From Sphingobacteriaceae bacterium (lineage in GTDB: Bacteria; Bacteroidota; Bacteroidia; Sphingobacteriales; Sphingobacteriaceae): DNA of 6,746 nt. Below, piece by piece: positions 5,916 to 6,746 of this stretch. Position 1 is the first letter of the stretch, and each line of letters begins with the position of its first letter. Where the stretch lies: the NCBI GenBank assembly GCA_021740025.1, contig JAIPAN010000062.1, forward strand, positions 1 to 6,746. Direction: 5' to 3'. Position numbers and translations under genes: made by a program. A model generated the notes under the pieces. That model was given only the letters and a program-made list of their open reading frames with translations. It ran no database searches and was not told where the DNA came from.

Positions 5916-6746
5916 AGTTTAAGCCTTTTGTAAAATAGTCTTGCAGGGCTAGCAATTGTTTTTTATTCAACACTTTGGCCAGTTCTTCGGGGGCAGCTTC
6001 CTTAATTTTTTTCACCGATTTAAAAGTGCTTAGCAATTTCTGAGCGGTAGTAGTTCCAACTCCCGGGATGTTGGATAGTTCGGTTTTTAGTGTTCCCTGA
6101 TCACGTTTTTTGCGGTGAAAGGTAATGCCAAAGCGGTGGGCCTCATCGCGTAATTGCTGAATGATGCGCAAACTCTCCGATTTTTTATCCAAATGCAGCG
6201 GATAGGGATCGCCGGGGTAGTACAATTCCTCTAAGCGCTTGGCAATGCCAATTACGGTAAGTTGCTTGCTAATTCCCAGCTTTTTCAAGCTGCTTAAGGC
6301 TGCAGATAATTGCCCTTTGCCACCATCAATTATCACGAGTTGCGGCAATGCTTCGCCTTCTTCCAGCATACGTTTATACCGACGGTAAACAGCCTCTTCC
6401 ATGGTGGCAAAATCGTTGGGGCCTTCTACGGTTTTTACGTTAAAGTGGCGGTAGTCTTTTTTAGAAGGCTTGGCATCTTTAAAAACCACTATGGCCGAAA
6501 CCGGGTATTGCCCCTGGAAGTTCGAATTATCGAAACATTCGATGTGTGTAGGCAATTGATTGAGCCGTAAATCTTTCATCATTTGCGTCAATACCCGTTC
6601 AGTTTTCACCTCGGGGTTTAGCTTTTCGTATTGGTTTAGGCGCTCTTTTTTAAAGTACAGTACATTTTTCTGCGAAAGTTCCAGTAGTTTTTTCTTTTCG
6701 CCTAGTTTGGGCACTGTAAAGCGAATGTTTTCATCTTTCAACTCTA
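5914..6746 (-). CDS. uvrC: UvrC, excision nuclease subunit C (C-terminal part, truncated by window edge)
   Basis: UvrC makes both incisions beside damaged DNA in UvrABC nucleotide excision repair. Only about 277 C-terminal residues are in the window; the full protein is usually near 600, so the GIY-YIG nuclease (3' incision) and UvrB-binding region lie to the right. The frame stays open to the edge; the TTG at 6741 (complement) is an internal leucine in ELKDENIRFTVPKLG and not a start. Numbering from that codon, the RNase H-like endonuclease domain (5' incision) has its catalytic residues: D71 in ECFDNSNFQG, D139 in LVIIDGGKGQL and H209 in ITFHRKKR, after the conserved RDEAHRF. A helix-hairpin-helix DNA-binding domain follows (about 221-275, with LSNIPGVGTTTAQKLL). 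The gene converges on gldN and shares its terminator; it is not functionally linked to the T9SS. Nothing suggests that the visible part is damaged. Confidence 0.97.
   Translation of the reverse strand, partial: ELKDENIRFTVPKLGEKKKLLELSQKNVLYFKKERLNQYEKLNPEVKTERVLTQMMKDLRLNQLPTHIECFDNSNFQGQYPVSAIVVFKDAKPSKKDYRHFNVKTVEGPNDFATMEEAVYRRYKRMLEEGEALPQLVIIDGGKGQLSAALSSLKKLGISKQLTVIGIAKRLEELYYPGDPYPLHLDKKSESLRIIQQLRDEAHRFGITFHRKKRDQGTLKTELSNIPGVGTTTAQKLLSTFKSVKKIKEAAPEELAKVLNKKQLLALQDYFTKGLN

Noticed and set aside
6310..6570. Plus-strand open frame of 86 codons within uvrC
   Set aside because: It is the shadow of the conserved nuclease domain encoded on the other strand.
6739..6741. TTG (minus strand) as a start codon of a short uvrC-like gene
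   Set aside because: The frame continues open to the window edge, and the sequence is the middle of UvrC, so the gene is cut by the window and is not a separate short nuclease.

Overview
The window is a piece of a Bacteroidota chromosome. It is dominated by an intact gldK-gldL-gldM-gldN (porK-porL-porM-porN) cluster, the core of the type IX secretion system (T9SS) and gliding motor, found only in that phylum. AT-rich intergenic gaps without Shine-Dalgarno sequences fit this. The GldM N-terminus (ILYLVLLGLIALSV rather than the flavobacterial type ending ALNM/ALNV) resembles Sphingobacteriia (Pedobacter-like) from memory; that placement is an inference.

Layout: (1) 1-593, plus strand: the 3' part of a DUF4271 multi-pass membrane protein gene whose start lies left of the window. 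(2) 605-1375, plus: a uroporphyrinogen-III synthase (HemD)-fold protein, 11 bp downstream and probably cotranscribed. (3) 1376-1482: an AT-rich gap that may hold the promoter of the gld operon; no convincing two-part promoter was found. (4) 1483-5879, plus: gldK, gldL, gldM and gldN, with gaps of 43, 33 and 1 bp, an evident operon. (5) 5886-5915: a bidirectional intrinsic terminator between convergent genes. (6) 5914-6746, minus: the C-terminal portion of uvrC (excision-nuclease subunit), whose 5' end lies right of the window.

How the genes work together: GldL and GldM form the inner-membrane motor. GldL supplies two transmembrane helices with a buried glutamate, and GldM supplies one helix and a long periplasmic shaft. 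The motor converts proton-motive force into motion. GldK (outer-membrane lipoprotein) and GldN (periplasmic) form the ring complex under the outer membrane that the GldM shaft is thought to contact. Together they drive export of proteins through the T9SS and, in gliding species, adhesin movement. The DUF4271 and HemD-like genes lie just upstream; whether they serve the T9SS is open. No mobile elements, CRISPR arrays, tRNA or rRNA genes were seen. No gene-free stretch exceeds about 110 bases. I found no evidence of a wholly undescribed system here: the central system is known, and the less characterised part is the upstream pair.
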